From NCBI GenBank assembly GCA_963823495.1, contig CAWGLV010000001.1, positions 1,488,001-1,552,000 of the forward strand: a stretch of 64,000 bases of DNA, given 5' to 3'. Positions within the stretch are counted from its first letter, which is position 1, and each line of letters opens with the position of its first letter. The position numbers and the translations under genes were made by a program. The notes under the pieces were generated by a model. It saw only the letters and a list, made by a program, of their open reading frames with translations, was not told the origin of the DNA and did no database searches. Positions 18,236 to 27,027 of this stretch are shown here, piece by piece. This DNA is from DATDAH01 sp963823495 (GTDB lineage: Bacteria; Actinomycetota; Acidimicrobiia; Acidimicrobiales; DATDAH01).

Positions 18236-18969
18236 GGCCGCAGGAAGCCGGCGTCGCGGAGGATGCCCTGGCCCTCGGGGCCGGTCACGAAGGCGATGAA
18301 CGCCGTGGCCGCGTCGCTGCCCTGGATCGCCACGATCGGGTACAGAGACCGGACCACGACGGGCTCGGGCAGGGGGACCGCCTCGACGGCATCGGAGGCC
18401 AGGTCGTCGGTGGCGTAGACGACCCCGGCGTCGACCTCGTCGGCGGCCAGCTTGGTGAGGACGGCGCCGACGTTCTCCTCTTCGGAGTCGATCCGGGGGT
18501 CGATGCCGAGGGCGCGGAACAGCTCACGGGCGACCACGCCGCAGGGGACATCGGGGCCACAGACCGAGAGCAGGACCCGGTCGTCCTCGAGGTCGGTGGG
18601 GGTGGAGACGGTTTCGTTGCCCGCCGGGCGGGCCAGGACACCCGTGTTGGCGGCGAAGGTCACCGGCTCCGCGGTGACGGCCCCGGCGTCGACGGCCGTG
18701 GCCATGGTGGCCTCATCGGCCGTGGCGAGGACGGCGCCGGGCCCGCCTTCGGCCACCTGTGCGGCCAGCGTGCTGCTGGCGTCGAAGGAGGTCACCACGT
18801 CGATGTCGGGGTGGGCGTCCTCGAAGGCGTCCTCGATCTCGCTGAAGGCCCCGGTCAACGACGTGGCCCCCAGGACGAGCAACTCGGTGCGCTCCCCGCT
18901 CCCGTCGTCGGCACACGCGGTGACGGCCGGGAGGAGGGCGACGAGCACGAGGGTCGTCGCCCCCTTCAC
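18232..18969 (-). CDS. modA: Molybdate-binding lipoprotein ModA
   Basis: A 245-aa periplasmic-type binding protein made as a lipoprotein: hydrophobic signal (LVLVALLPAVTAC) with Cys at the lipobox. LVLGATSLTGAFSEIEDAF contains the Ser/Thr that bind oxyanion in ModA, and DASSTLAAQVAEGGPGAVLATAD supplies the second binding serine. Two cysteines (SVCGPDVPCG) in the second lobe could form a disulfide, as in many actinobacterial ModA proteins. Stop and start overlaps with both neighbours show one operon. Confidence 0.9.
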   Translation of the reverse strand: MKGATTLVLVALLPAVTACADDGSGERTELLVLGATSLTGAFSEIEDAFEDAHPDIDVVTSFDASSTLAAQVAEGGPGAVLATADEATMATAVDAGAVTAEPVTFAANTGVLARPAGNETVSTPTDLEDDRVLLSVCGPDVPCGVVARELFRALGIDPRIDSEEENVGAVLTKLAADEVDAGVVYATDDLASDAVEAVPLPEPVVVRSLYPIVAIQGSDAATAFIAFVTGPEGQGILRDAGFLRP

Positions 18970-19361
18970 TGCGGTGTCTCGATGACGACGTTGGTGGCCT
19001 TCACCCGGGCGACGGCCAGGACCCCGGGTTCGAGGCCCAGTTCGTCGGCGGCCTCCCGGCTCATCAGCGACACCACCCGGAACGGGCCGGCCTGGAGATC
19101 GACCTGGGCCATCACGCCGTCGCGGACGACCCGGGTCACCAGGCCGGTGAGGCGGTTGCGGGCCGAGGCGCCGACGACGGCGCCCGGCTCGGGGGCCTCG
19201 GCGAGGTCGACGGCCAAGCGGGCCAGGTCGGCCCCGTCGACGAGCCGGTGGCCACCGTGGGTCCGCGTCGTGGCCAGTCGCCCGTCGTCGGCCCAGCGGC
19301 GGACCGTGTCGACGCTGACGCCGAGGAGGTTCGCGGCCTCACCCATTCGCAAGTCGTGCAT
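18966..19361 (-). CDS. HTH-TOBE transcriptional regulator of the molybdate operon
   Basis: A 131-aa protein with an N-terminal MerR/excisionase-type helix-turn-helix (MGEAANLLGVSVDTVRRWAD, then a DGRLATTRTHGGHR wing) and a C-terminal TOBE domain (residues ~62-128, ARNRLTGLVTRVVRDGV) of the molybdate-binding kind. It is the first gene of the mod operon and overlaps modA by 4 bp. By fusion logic it senses molybdate and controls the operon, a compact counterpart of ModE; this is inference. An inverted repeat spans its own -10 region. Confidence 0.8.
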   Translation of the reverse strand: MHDLRMGEAANLLGVSVDTVRRWADDGRLATTRTHGGHRLVDGADLARLAVDLAEAPEPGAVVGASARNRLTGLVTRVVRDGVMAQVDLQAGPFRVVSLMSREAADELGLEPGVLAVARVKATNVVIETPQ

Positions 19362-19362
19362 C

Positions 19363-19391
19363 TGCCAGAGATATAGCAGAGAATCCTGGCA
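19363..19391. promoter_or_regulatory. mod operator: mod operon promoter with TGCCAG/CTGGCA operator
   Basis: On the minus strand a TATATC -10-like box (19370-19375) lies 8 nt before the ATG at 19361. It is enclosed by an inverted repeat TGCCAG (19363-19368) and CTGGCA (19386-19391). A protein bound there would block polymerase directly. The likely binder is the HTH-TOBE protein encoded by the first gene of the operon. Confidence 0.5.
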
Positions 19392-19538
19392 TCAGCACGG
19401 AAGTCGTCAACGATCGGACGTGCTCGGGGGTCGCCCGGCCGGCGTCGTGGTCGCCGGTTGACCGCGACGGCAGCAGCCGACCCGACCGGGCCGGCCCGGT
19501 GCTCCGGGCCCGAAGGGCGCTCGGGTCGGCGGTCCTGG

Positions 19539-19544
19539 TAGACG
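19539..19544 (+). promoter_or_regulatory. -10-like TAGACG for the MscS gene
   Basis: TAGACG ends 6 nt before the GTG at 19551; no Shine-Dalgarno sequence is present. Confidence 0.3.
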
Positions 19545-19550
19545 TGGGGT

Positions 19551-20552
19551 GTGATCCTGGCCGATGCGCTGACCCAGACCTGCGGGGAGAACCCCGGCGT
19601 CGCCTGCCGGAACGTCTATGAGTGGACCGACAACGAGTCGATGGCGGAAGTGGCCCAGTGGATGATCGACACCCCGATGCGGATCGTCATCATCCTGCTC
19701 GTCTCGTGGATCCTCACCCGGGTGGCCCGCCGCCTTATCCACCATTCGGCCCGCGGGCTGGCCGGCAGCGCCGAGGACGGGGCGCTCACCCGGGTCACCC
19801 AGACCGTCGGGGTCGGCCCGGCCGTCGCCCACGGCGCACGGTCGACCGCCCGGGTCGAGGCGCTGCAGCAGGTACTCGGCAACGTGGCCGCCACGATGAT
19901 CTGGATTGTCGCGGCCCTCCTCGTGCTCGGCGAGATGAACATCAACCTCGCGCCGCTGCTCGCCGGCGCGGGCATCGCCGGCGTGGCCCTCGGCTTCGGG
20001 GCCCAGCAGATGGTCCGTGACTACCTCGCGGGCGTCTACATCGTCAGCGAGGACCAGTTCGGGCCGGGCGACACCATCGACCTCCTGGACGTGAGCGGCA
20101 CCGTCGAGGAGGTGTCGTTGCGGTCCACGAAGCTCCGTGATCTGGACGGGGTGCTCTGGACGGTGGCCAACGGCGAGATCCTCAAGGTGGGCAACGCCAG
20201 CAAGGCGTGGTCGCGGGCCAAGCTCGACGTGGTCGTCGCCTACGGCTCCGACCTGCGGCGGGCGATGGAGGTGATCCAGGCTGCGGCCGAGGACCTGCGC
20301 GAGGACGATGACTGGCGGCAGGACTTCCTCGAGGCCCCCGAGATGTTGGGCGTGCAGCAGGTGGCGGCCGACGGCGTGGCCATCCGCCTCGTGGTGAAGG
20401 TGCGCCCGGGGCGTCAGTTCGCCCTGGCCCGGGAGCTGCAGCTGCGCATCAAGGAGGCGTTGGAGGCCGCCGGCATCGACGCTCCGCTTCCGACGGGTGC
20501 GGTGTGGATGCCGCCGTCGGACCCGCCCTCGGTCCCCGAGGAGGGGGCGTAG
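19551..20552 (+). CDS. MscS-type mechanosensitive channel
   Basis: A 333-aa membrane protein with GTG start. Two or three membrane helices (IVIILLVSWILTRVARRLI; MIWIVAALLVLGEMNINLAPLLA) lead to the glycine/alanine-rich pore helix AGAGIAGVALGFGAQQMVRDY, followed by the beta domain (DQFGPGDTIDLLDVSGTVEEV, then RSTKLRDLDG) and a C-terminal alpha/beta domain. It should open under membrane tension and release solutes. The stop lies only 3 bp from the stop of the convergent valS gene. Confidence 0.9.
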   Translation: MILADALTQTCGENPGVACRNVYEWTDNESMAEVAQWMIDTPMRIVIILLVSWILTRVARRLIHHSARGLAGSAEDGALTRVTQTVGVGPAVAHGARSTARVEALQQVLGNVAATMIWIVAALLVLGEMNINLAPLLAGAGIAGVALGFGAQQMVRDYLAGVYIVSEDQFGPGDTIDLLDVSGTVEEVSLRSTKLRDLDGVLWTVANGEILKVGNASKAWSRAKLDVVVAYGSDLRRAMEVIQAAAEDLREDDDWRQDFLEAPEMLGVQQVAADGVAIRLVVKVRPGRQFALARELQLRIKEALEAAGIDAPLPTGAVWMPPSDPPSVPEEGA

Positions 20553-20555
20553 CCC

Positions 20556-23135
20556 TCAGCCCCCGGTCGGGAGGGCGAGGGTGACGGTGACCGAGAAGTC
20601 GTCGCCCTCCTCGGTGAGCAGCTCGGCGGCCTTGCCGGCGTCGCGCACGTCCGCCGCGGCCGCGGTCAGTGCCGCCAGGCGTTCCGGGTTGTCGTACACC
20701 GTGACCGAGGCCACCTCGGCCCGCAGGGAAGCTCCCGCCTCGGTCTTGGCCTTGCGGATCTCCGACAGGACGGCGCCGGCGACCTCGGTCACCAGGGGAT
20801 CGCCCCAACCGGCGTCCATGACCACGGCGGTGGGGTCGGGCCACGGCGCCCGGTGCACCGAGCCCTCCTGCCACCAGGACCAGGCCTCCTCGGTGGCGTA
20901 GGGCAGGATCGGGGCCAGCAGGCGGAGCAGGACGCTCAGGGCCTCCTCGAGGGCGGCCCGGGCCGACGCCGAGGCCTCCTCGCCCTGGTTGCCGTAGGCC
21001 CGCCCCTTGACCAGTTCGACGTGGTCGTCGCAGAACCACCAGAAGAACGACTCGGTCCGCTCCAGGGCCCGGGCGTAGTCGTAGCCCTCGAAGGCCGTGG
21101 TGGCCTGGTCCACCAGGGTGGCCAGTCGGGCCAGCATCGCCCGGTCGACGGGGTGGTCGACGCGGGCGTCCTCGGGTGGGGGCGTGTCGTCCAGCTTGAG
21201 CACGAACTTGCTGACGTTGAGGATCTTGATGGCGAGCCGGCGCCCGACCTTCATCTGGCCCTCGTCGAAGGCGGTGTCGGTGCCGGGCCGACCGTCGGCG
21301 GCCCAGTAGCGCACCGCGTCCGACCCGAACTGCTCGAGCATCCCCATGGGCGTCACGACGTTGCCCTTGGACTTGGACATCTTCTTGCGGTCCGGGTCCA
21401 GGATCCAGCCCGAGAGCGCGGCATTGCGCCAGGGCGCCACGCCGTGCTCGAGGTGGGCGCGGACCACGGTGGAGAAGAGCCAGGTGCGGATGATGTCGTG
21501 GGCCTGGGGGCGCAGGTCCATCGGGAACACCCGCTGGAACAGGTCGTCGTCATCGACCCACCCGCCGGCGATCTGGGGTGTCAGGGACGAGGTGGCCCAG
21601 GTGTCCATGATGTCGCTCTCGCCCACGAAGCCGTCGGCCTGGCCCCGTTGGGCCTCGTCGTAGCCGGGGGGCACGTCATCGGTCGGGTCGATCGGCAGGG
21701 CGTCCTCCTCGGGGACCAGGACCGTGTCGTGGTCGATCTCGCCGTCCGCGCCTACGGCGTACCAGACGGGGATGGGCACCCCGAAGTAGCGCTGGCGGCT
21801 GATCAGCCAGTCACCGTTGAGGCCCTCGATCCAGTCCTCGTAACGGGCCCGCATGTAGCCGGGGTGCCAGTCCAGTTCCCGGCCGCGGGCGATGAGGTCC
21901 TCGCGCAGGTCGGCGTCCCGACCGCCGTTGCGGATGTACCACTGGCGGGAGGTCACGATCTCGAGGGGCTTGTCGCCCTTCTCGTAGAACTTGACCGGGT
22001 GGGTGATCTTGCGGGGCTCACCCCGCAGGGCCCCGGCCTCGCCGAGCAGCGCCACGATGCGCTCCTTGGCACTGAAGAGCGTCTTGCCCGCCAGCTCGGA
22101 CTCGTAGAGCGCGGTGGCGTCAGGGCCGAAGCCGTGGGGCGCGTCGGCCAGGAGGCGGCCGTTGCGCCCCACGACCGGCCGCACGGGCAGGTCCAACTCC
22201 CGCCACCAGGTGACATCGGTCGTGTCGCCGAACGTGCAGATCATGGCGATGCCCGTCCCCTTCTCGGGATCGGCCAGACGGTGGGCCTTCACCGGGACCG
22301 CGACGCCGAACAGCGGGGTCTGCACCTCGGTGTCGAAGAGGGGCTGGTAGCGCTCGTCGTCGGGATGGGCGACCAGGGCGACACAGGCCGGGATGAGCTC
22401 GGGGCGGGTGGTGTCGATGACGATCGGGTCACCGTCCTCACGGCCGAACGCGATCTGGTGGTAGGCCCCGGGCTGCTCCCGGTCCTCGAGCTCGGCCTGC
22501 GACACCGCCATCTCGAAGTGGACGTCCCAGAGCGTGGGGGCCTCGGACTGGTAGGCCTCGCCCCGGGCCAGGTTCCGCAGGAAGGCGCGTTGGCTGGTGC
22601 GGCGGGCCTGGTCGTTGATGGTCTCGTAGGTGTTGGTCCAGTCCACCGACAGGCCCAGGTGGCGCCAGAGGTCCTCGAAGGCCTGCTCGTCCTCGGCGGT
22701 GAGGCCGAAGCAGAGCTCGATGAAGTTCTGACGGGAGCAGCGCACGAGGTCGTCGCGGCGGTTGCCCCGAGGGGGCTCGGCCGGCGGGGTGAAGTCGGGG
22801 TCGTGGTGCAGCGTGGGGTCACAGCGCACGCCGTAGAAGTTCTCGACCCGGCGCTCGGTGGGCACGCCGTTGTCGTCCCAACCCATGGGGTAGAAGACCT
22901 CACGGCCCCGCATCCGCTGGTAGCGGGCGATGGTGTCGGTGTGGGTGTAGGAGAAGACGTGGCCGACGTGTAGTGAGCCGCTCACCGTCGGCGGGGGGGT
23001 GTCGATCGAGTAGATCTCGGCCCGGGACTTGGTCCGGTCGAAGCGGTAGGTGCCCTCGCGCTCCCACACCTCGCCCCAGCGGGCCTCGAGTCCTTCGAGG
23101 GAGGGTTTGTCGGGGACGGACCGGGCCGGGCTCAT
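20556..23135 (-). CDS. valS: Valyl-tRNA synthetase
   Basis: An 859-aa class I aminoacyl-tRNA synthetase. The HIGH signature is HVGH in SGSLHVGHVFSYTHTD, the KMSKS loop is DPDRKKMSKSKGNVV, and the CP1 editing domain lies between (DTTRPELIPACVALVAHPDD). TVSGSLHVGH and the order of domains identify ValRS rather than Ile or Leu enzymes. It charges tRNA-Val in the cytoplasm and edits mischarged Thr. It is divergent from cysS, a second synthetase gene, with an 88-bp gap. Confidence 0.95.
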   Translation of the reverse strand: MSPARSVPDKPSLEGLEARWGEVWEREGTYRFDRTKSRAEIYSIDTPPPTVSGSLHVGHVFSYTHTDTIARYQRMRGREVFYPMGWDDNGVPTERRVENFYGVRCDPTLHHDPDFTPPAEPPRGNRRDDLVRCSRQNFIELCFGLTAEDEQAFEDLWRHLGLSVDWTNTYETINDQARRTSQRAFLRNLARGEAYQSEAPTLWDVHFEMAVSQAELEDREQPGAYHQIAFGREDGDPIVIDTTRPELIPACVALVAHPDDERYQPLFDTEVQTPLFGVAVPVKAHRLADPEKGTGIAMICTFGDTTDVTWWRELDLPVRPVVGRNGRLLADAPHGFGPDATALYESELAGKTLFSAKERIVALLGEAGALRGEPRKITHPVKFYEKGDKPLEIVTSRQWYIRNGGRDADLREDLIARGRELDWHPGYMRARYEDWIEGLNGDWLISRQRYFGVPIPVWYAVGADGEIDHDTVLVPEEDALPIDPTDDVPPGYDEAQRGQADGFVGESDIMDTWATSSLTPQIAGGWVDDDDLFQRVFPMDLRPQAHDIIRTWLFSTVVRAHLEHGVAPWRNAALSGWILDPDRKKMSKSKGNVVTPMGMLEQFGSDAVRYWAADGRPGTDTAFDEGQMKVGRRLAIKILNVSKFVLKLDDTPPPEDARVDHPVDRAMLARLATLVDQATTAFEGYDYARALERTESFFWWFCDDHVELVKGRAYGNQGEEASASARAALEEALSVLLRLLAPILPYATEEAWSWWQEGSVHRAPWPDPTAVVMDAGWGDPLVTEVAGAVLSEIRKAKTEAGASLRAEVASVTVYDNPERLAALTAAAADVRDAGKAAELLTEEGDDFSVTVTLALPTGG

Positions 23136-23210
23136 GATCCGCCAAAGCTACCGGCGACCGTCGCCTCACCCGAAGATCGAAGCCTCCCTGACGCTCGCGG
23201 AGTGCCTCGG

Positions 23211-23216
23211 TACGGT
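23211..23216 (+). promoter_or_regulatory. -10-like TACGGT for cysS
   Basis: TACGGT ends 7 nt before the GTG at 23224; it helps fix this GTG as the start over the much longer open frame upstream. Confidence 0.4.
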
Positions 23217-23223
23217 CTGGGCC

Positions 23224-24576
<1,353 letters not shown>

Positions 24577-24606
24577 TGGCGGGTCGGGGCGGCCGACAGG
24601 GAGGGC

Positions 24607-25509
24607 ATGTTGGGTGGCTACCGCGCGCAGGTGGGCATGGCCTTCGAGGCCATCGCCGAGGGCCTCGCGCCCTACGTCGACAAGCGGATGGCCGCCCATC
24701 TGTCGGGTGAGGAGGACTGGATCCTCGTGGCCTCCGCCAAGTTGGGGAAGCGCCCCGACATCGCCGTCTCGCTGACCGATCCCCAGTTCCAGCTCGAGGT
24801 CATCACCCGGTTCTGGGGGCCGGTGTTCGCCAAGGACCTCGCCCCGGTCATGCGGGACGTGGTGAAGGACCTCCTCACCGCCCGCAACCACTGGGCCCAC
24901 ATGAGCGACATCCAACCGATGGACCTGCCCTTCGCGGAGGGCGTGCACGACCTGGCCGCCGACCTGCTCGAGGCCGTGGGGTCACCGGTGGCCGCCGAGG
25001 TCGACGAGCTGCTCGATCGCCTCCGGTGGGACGCCATCCAGAAGGTGGCCGCCTCCGAGAGCATGGACGAGAACACGGCGCTGATGATGCGCCTCGGCGA
25101 ACTGGAGGACGACCGGGCCGAGCTGACCCGACAGCTCCAGAGCGCCCGGGAGGCGGCGGACAACCAGACGGGCCGGACCCGGGCGGTGGCCCGCCAGCTG
25201 GCCGAACTGCAGACCCAGTACGCCGCCGTGGCCGGCCTGAAGGACCGCTACGAGCGCCTCCAGGTGCAGCTCGAGGCGGCGGCGGGTACGGGCGAGCCCG
25301 AGCGGGTCGTGGCCCAACTCGAACACGCCCGTCGGGCGGCTGTGGCCCTGAAGGTCGAGTCCACGGCGCTGCACGAACAACTGGCCGAGGCCCGGTCGAT
25401 GCTGGAGGACCCCGTCGCCACCGAGGTGGGTCAGCGAGTGGTGTGGCTCATGGCCGCGCTGCTCGTGACCCTCTCCATGGTGATGGTCATGGTGACCACC
25501 TGGCTGTAG
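24607..25509 (+). CDS. Swt1-like HEPN domain protein with coiled coil and C-terminal membrane anchor
   Basis: A 300-aa protein in three parts. Residues ~1-130 look like a Swt1-type HEPN domain with the motif RNHWAH (Arg93 and His98, the RxxxxH signature of HEPN RNases). Residues ~150-265 are a long coiled coil (LGELEDDRAELTRQLQSARE and on). Residues ~278-300 are a hydrophobic tail (WLMAALLVTLSMVMVMVTTW) that should anchor it in the membrane with the HEPN domain in the cytoplasm. A GGGAGGG ribosome site precedes the ATG. HEPN domains with this motif often cleave RNA in stress or phage defence; whether this one is active is unknown. It sits alone between cysS and an acyl-CoA dehydrogenase. Confidence 0.7.
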   Translation: MLGGYRAQVGMAFEAIAEGLAPYVDKRMAAHLSGEEDWILVASAKLGKRPDIAVSLTDPQFQLEVITRFWGPVFAKDLAPVMRDVVKDLLTARNHWAHMSDIQPMDLPFAEGVHDLAADLLEAVGSPVAAEVDELLDRLRWDAIQKVAASESMDENTALMMRLGELEDDRAELTRQLQSAREAADNQTGRTRAVARQLAELQTQYAAVAGLKDRYERLQVQLEAAAGTGEPERVVAQLEHARRAAVALKVESTALHEQLAEARSMLEDPVATEVGQRVVWLMAALLVTLSMVMVMVTTWL

Positions 25510-25531
25510 CTCGGCATGGTTGGGCCCCGTT

Positions 25532-25547
25532 GTTACCGGCTGGTAAC
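25532..25547. promoter_or_regulatory. GTTACC-GGCT-GGTAAC palindrome in the acyl-CoA dehydrogenase promoter
   Basis: Two perfect 6-bp arms (25532-25537 and 25542-25547) around four bases, 37 bp before the ATG at 25585. Position and symmetry fit a TetR-family repressor site controlling fatty-acid oxidation; no regulator gene adjoins it. Confidence 0.5.
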
Positions 25548-25584
25548 TTGTAGGGGTTCCCCCGAGCTTCCCGAGGTGTCCACC

Positions 25585-26796
25585 ATGACCTTCTCCCTCG
25601 AACTCAACGAGGACCAGATCCAGCTCCAGAAGTGGGTCCACGACTTCTCCGAGAACGTCGTCCGCCCCGTCGCCGGTGAGTACGACCGCAAGGAGGAGAC
25701 GCCCTGGCCGGTCATCGAGGAGGCGGCCACGATCGGGCTCTACAGCTTTGACTTCTTCGCCAACGCCTTCGCCGACGAGACCGGCCTGACCATCCCGGTC
25801 ATCATGGAAGAGCTCTTCTGGGGCGACGCCGGCATCGGCCTGTCCATCATGGGCAGCGTCCTCGGCGTGGCCGGGATCATGGCCAACGGCACGCCTGAGC
25901 AGATCGCGGAGTGGGTGCCCCAGTGCTACGGCACCCCGGAGAAGGTGGCCCTCGGGGCCTTCTGCGTGTCCGAGCCCGACGCCGGTTCCGACGTCTCCTC
26001 ACTGCGGACCCGGGCGGTGTACGACGAGGCCAAGGACGAATGGGTCCTCAACGGCACCAAGACCTGGATCACCAACGGCGGCATCGCCGACCTGCACGTC
26101 GTGGTCGCCACCGTCGACCCCGACCTGGGCTCCCGCGGCCAGGCCAGCTTCATCGTCCCGCCGGGGACCGAAGGCCTGTCCCAGGGCACCAAGTTCTCCA
26201 AGATGGGCATCCGGGCCAGCCACACCGCCGAGGTGGTGCTCGACGACGTCCGGGTGCCGGGTTCCCTCCTGTTGGGGGGCAAGGAGAAGCTGGACGACCG
26301 CATGGCCAGGGCCCGGGAGGGCAAGCGCAGCGGCGTGCAGGCCGCCATGGCCACCTTCGAGGCCACTCGCCCGTCGGTCGGCGCCCAGGCCGTCGGCATC
26401 GCCCGCGCCGCCTACGAATACGCGCTCGACTACGCGAAGGAGCGCAAGCAGTTCGGCCGGGCGATCATCGAGAACCAGTCGATCGCCTTCATGCTGGCCG
26501 ACATGAAGACCGAGCTGGACGCCTCCCGGTTGCTGGTCTGGCGGGCGGCCTGGATGGGTCGCACCGGCAAGACCTTCGACGCGGCCGAGGGCTCGATGTC
26601 CAAGCTCAAGGCCGGCCGCACCGCGGTCTGGGTCACCGAGCGGGCCATCCAGATCCTGGGCGGCGCCGGCTACGTCGACCAGCACCCCGTCGAGCGCTGG
26701 CACCGGGACGCCAAGATCTACGACATCTTCGAGGGCACCGAGCAGATCCAGCAGCTCGTGATCAGCCGGGCCATCTCCGGCATCCGGATCCAGTAG
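25585..26796 (+). CDS. Acyl-CoA dehydrogenase
   Basis: A 403-aa flavoenzyme of the acyl-CoA dehydrogenase family. The FAD/substrate-loop FCVSEPDAGSDVSSLRT and TKTWITNGGIAD are typical; ERKQFGRAIIENQSIAFMLAD is the conserved helix and YDIFEGTEQIQQL carries the catalytic glutamate of short/medium-chain enzymes. It oxidises acyl-CoA to enoyl-CoA, passing electrons to ETF. The ATG at 25585 (MTFSLELNE) is preferred to an upstream ATG at 25516 because the promoter palindrome lies between them. The 3' end of this gene is repeated twice downstream. Confidence 0.92.
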   Translation: MTFSLELNEDQIQLQKWVHDFSENVVRPVAGEYDRKEETPWPVIEEAATIGLYSFDFFANAFADETGLTIPVIMEELFWGDAGIGLSIMGSVLGVAGIMANGTPEQIAEWVPQCYGTPEKVALGAFCVSEPDAGSDVSSLRTRAVYDEAKDEWVLNGTKTWITNGGIADLHVVVATVDPDLGSRGQASFIVPPGTEGLSQGTKFSKMGIRASHTAEVVLDDVRVPGSLLLGGKEKLDDRMARAREGKRSGVQAAMATFEATRPSVGAQAVGIARAAYEYALDYAKERKQFGRAIIENQSIAFMLADMKTELDASRLLVWRAAWMGRTGKTFDAAEGSMSKLKAGRTAVWVTERAIQILGGAGYVDQHPVERWHRDAKIYDIFEGTEQIQQLVISRAISGIRIQ

Positions 26797-27024
26797 CCAG
26801 GGGTCGTGGCGCCTTGGGCGCCCGAGATCTACACGTCACATTGCGAGGGCGCCGGGCAGATCCAGCAGCTCGTGATCAGCCGGGCCATCTCCGGCATCCG
26901 GATCCAGTAGCCGGGGGTCGTGGTGCCTTGGGCGCCCGAGATCTACACGTCACATTGCGAGGGCGCCGGGCAGATCCAGCAGCTCGTGATCAGCCGGGCC
27001 ATCTCCGGCATCCGGATCCAGTAG
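26731..27024 (+). repeat. Three in-frame tandem copies of the acyl-CoA dehydrogenase 3' end, 114-bp period
   Basis: The block from GAGGGC to the TAG stop occurs at 26731, 26845 and 26959, exactly 114 bp (38 codons) apart, with stops at 26794, 26908 and 27022. The last ~54 bp, from CAGATCCAGCAGCTCG to the stop, are identical in all three. Both extra copies are preceded by a diverged version of the native upstream codons (CCGAGATCTACACG where the gene has CCAAGATCTACG). All three copies keep the same reading frame as the gene. The last copy ends 3 bp before the stop of the convergent acyltransferase gene. Confidence 0.9.
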
Positions 27025-27027
27025 CCG

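Noticed and set aside
20853..22973. Plus-strand frame of ~700 codons opposite valS
   Set aside because: It is rich in Gly, His and Val without any fold signature; the opposite strand encodes valyl-tRNA synthetase.
26797..27027. CRISPR-like array, because of three regularly spaced repeats
   Set aside because: The repeats are ~66 bp pieces of the adjoining gene, and the two 48-bp spacers are nearly identical to each other; there are no cas genes.
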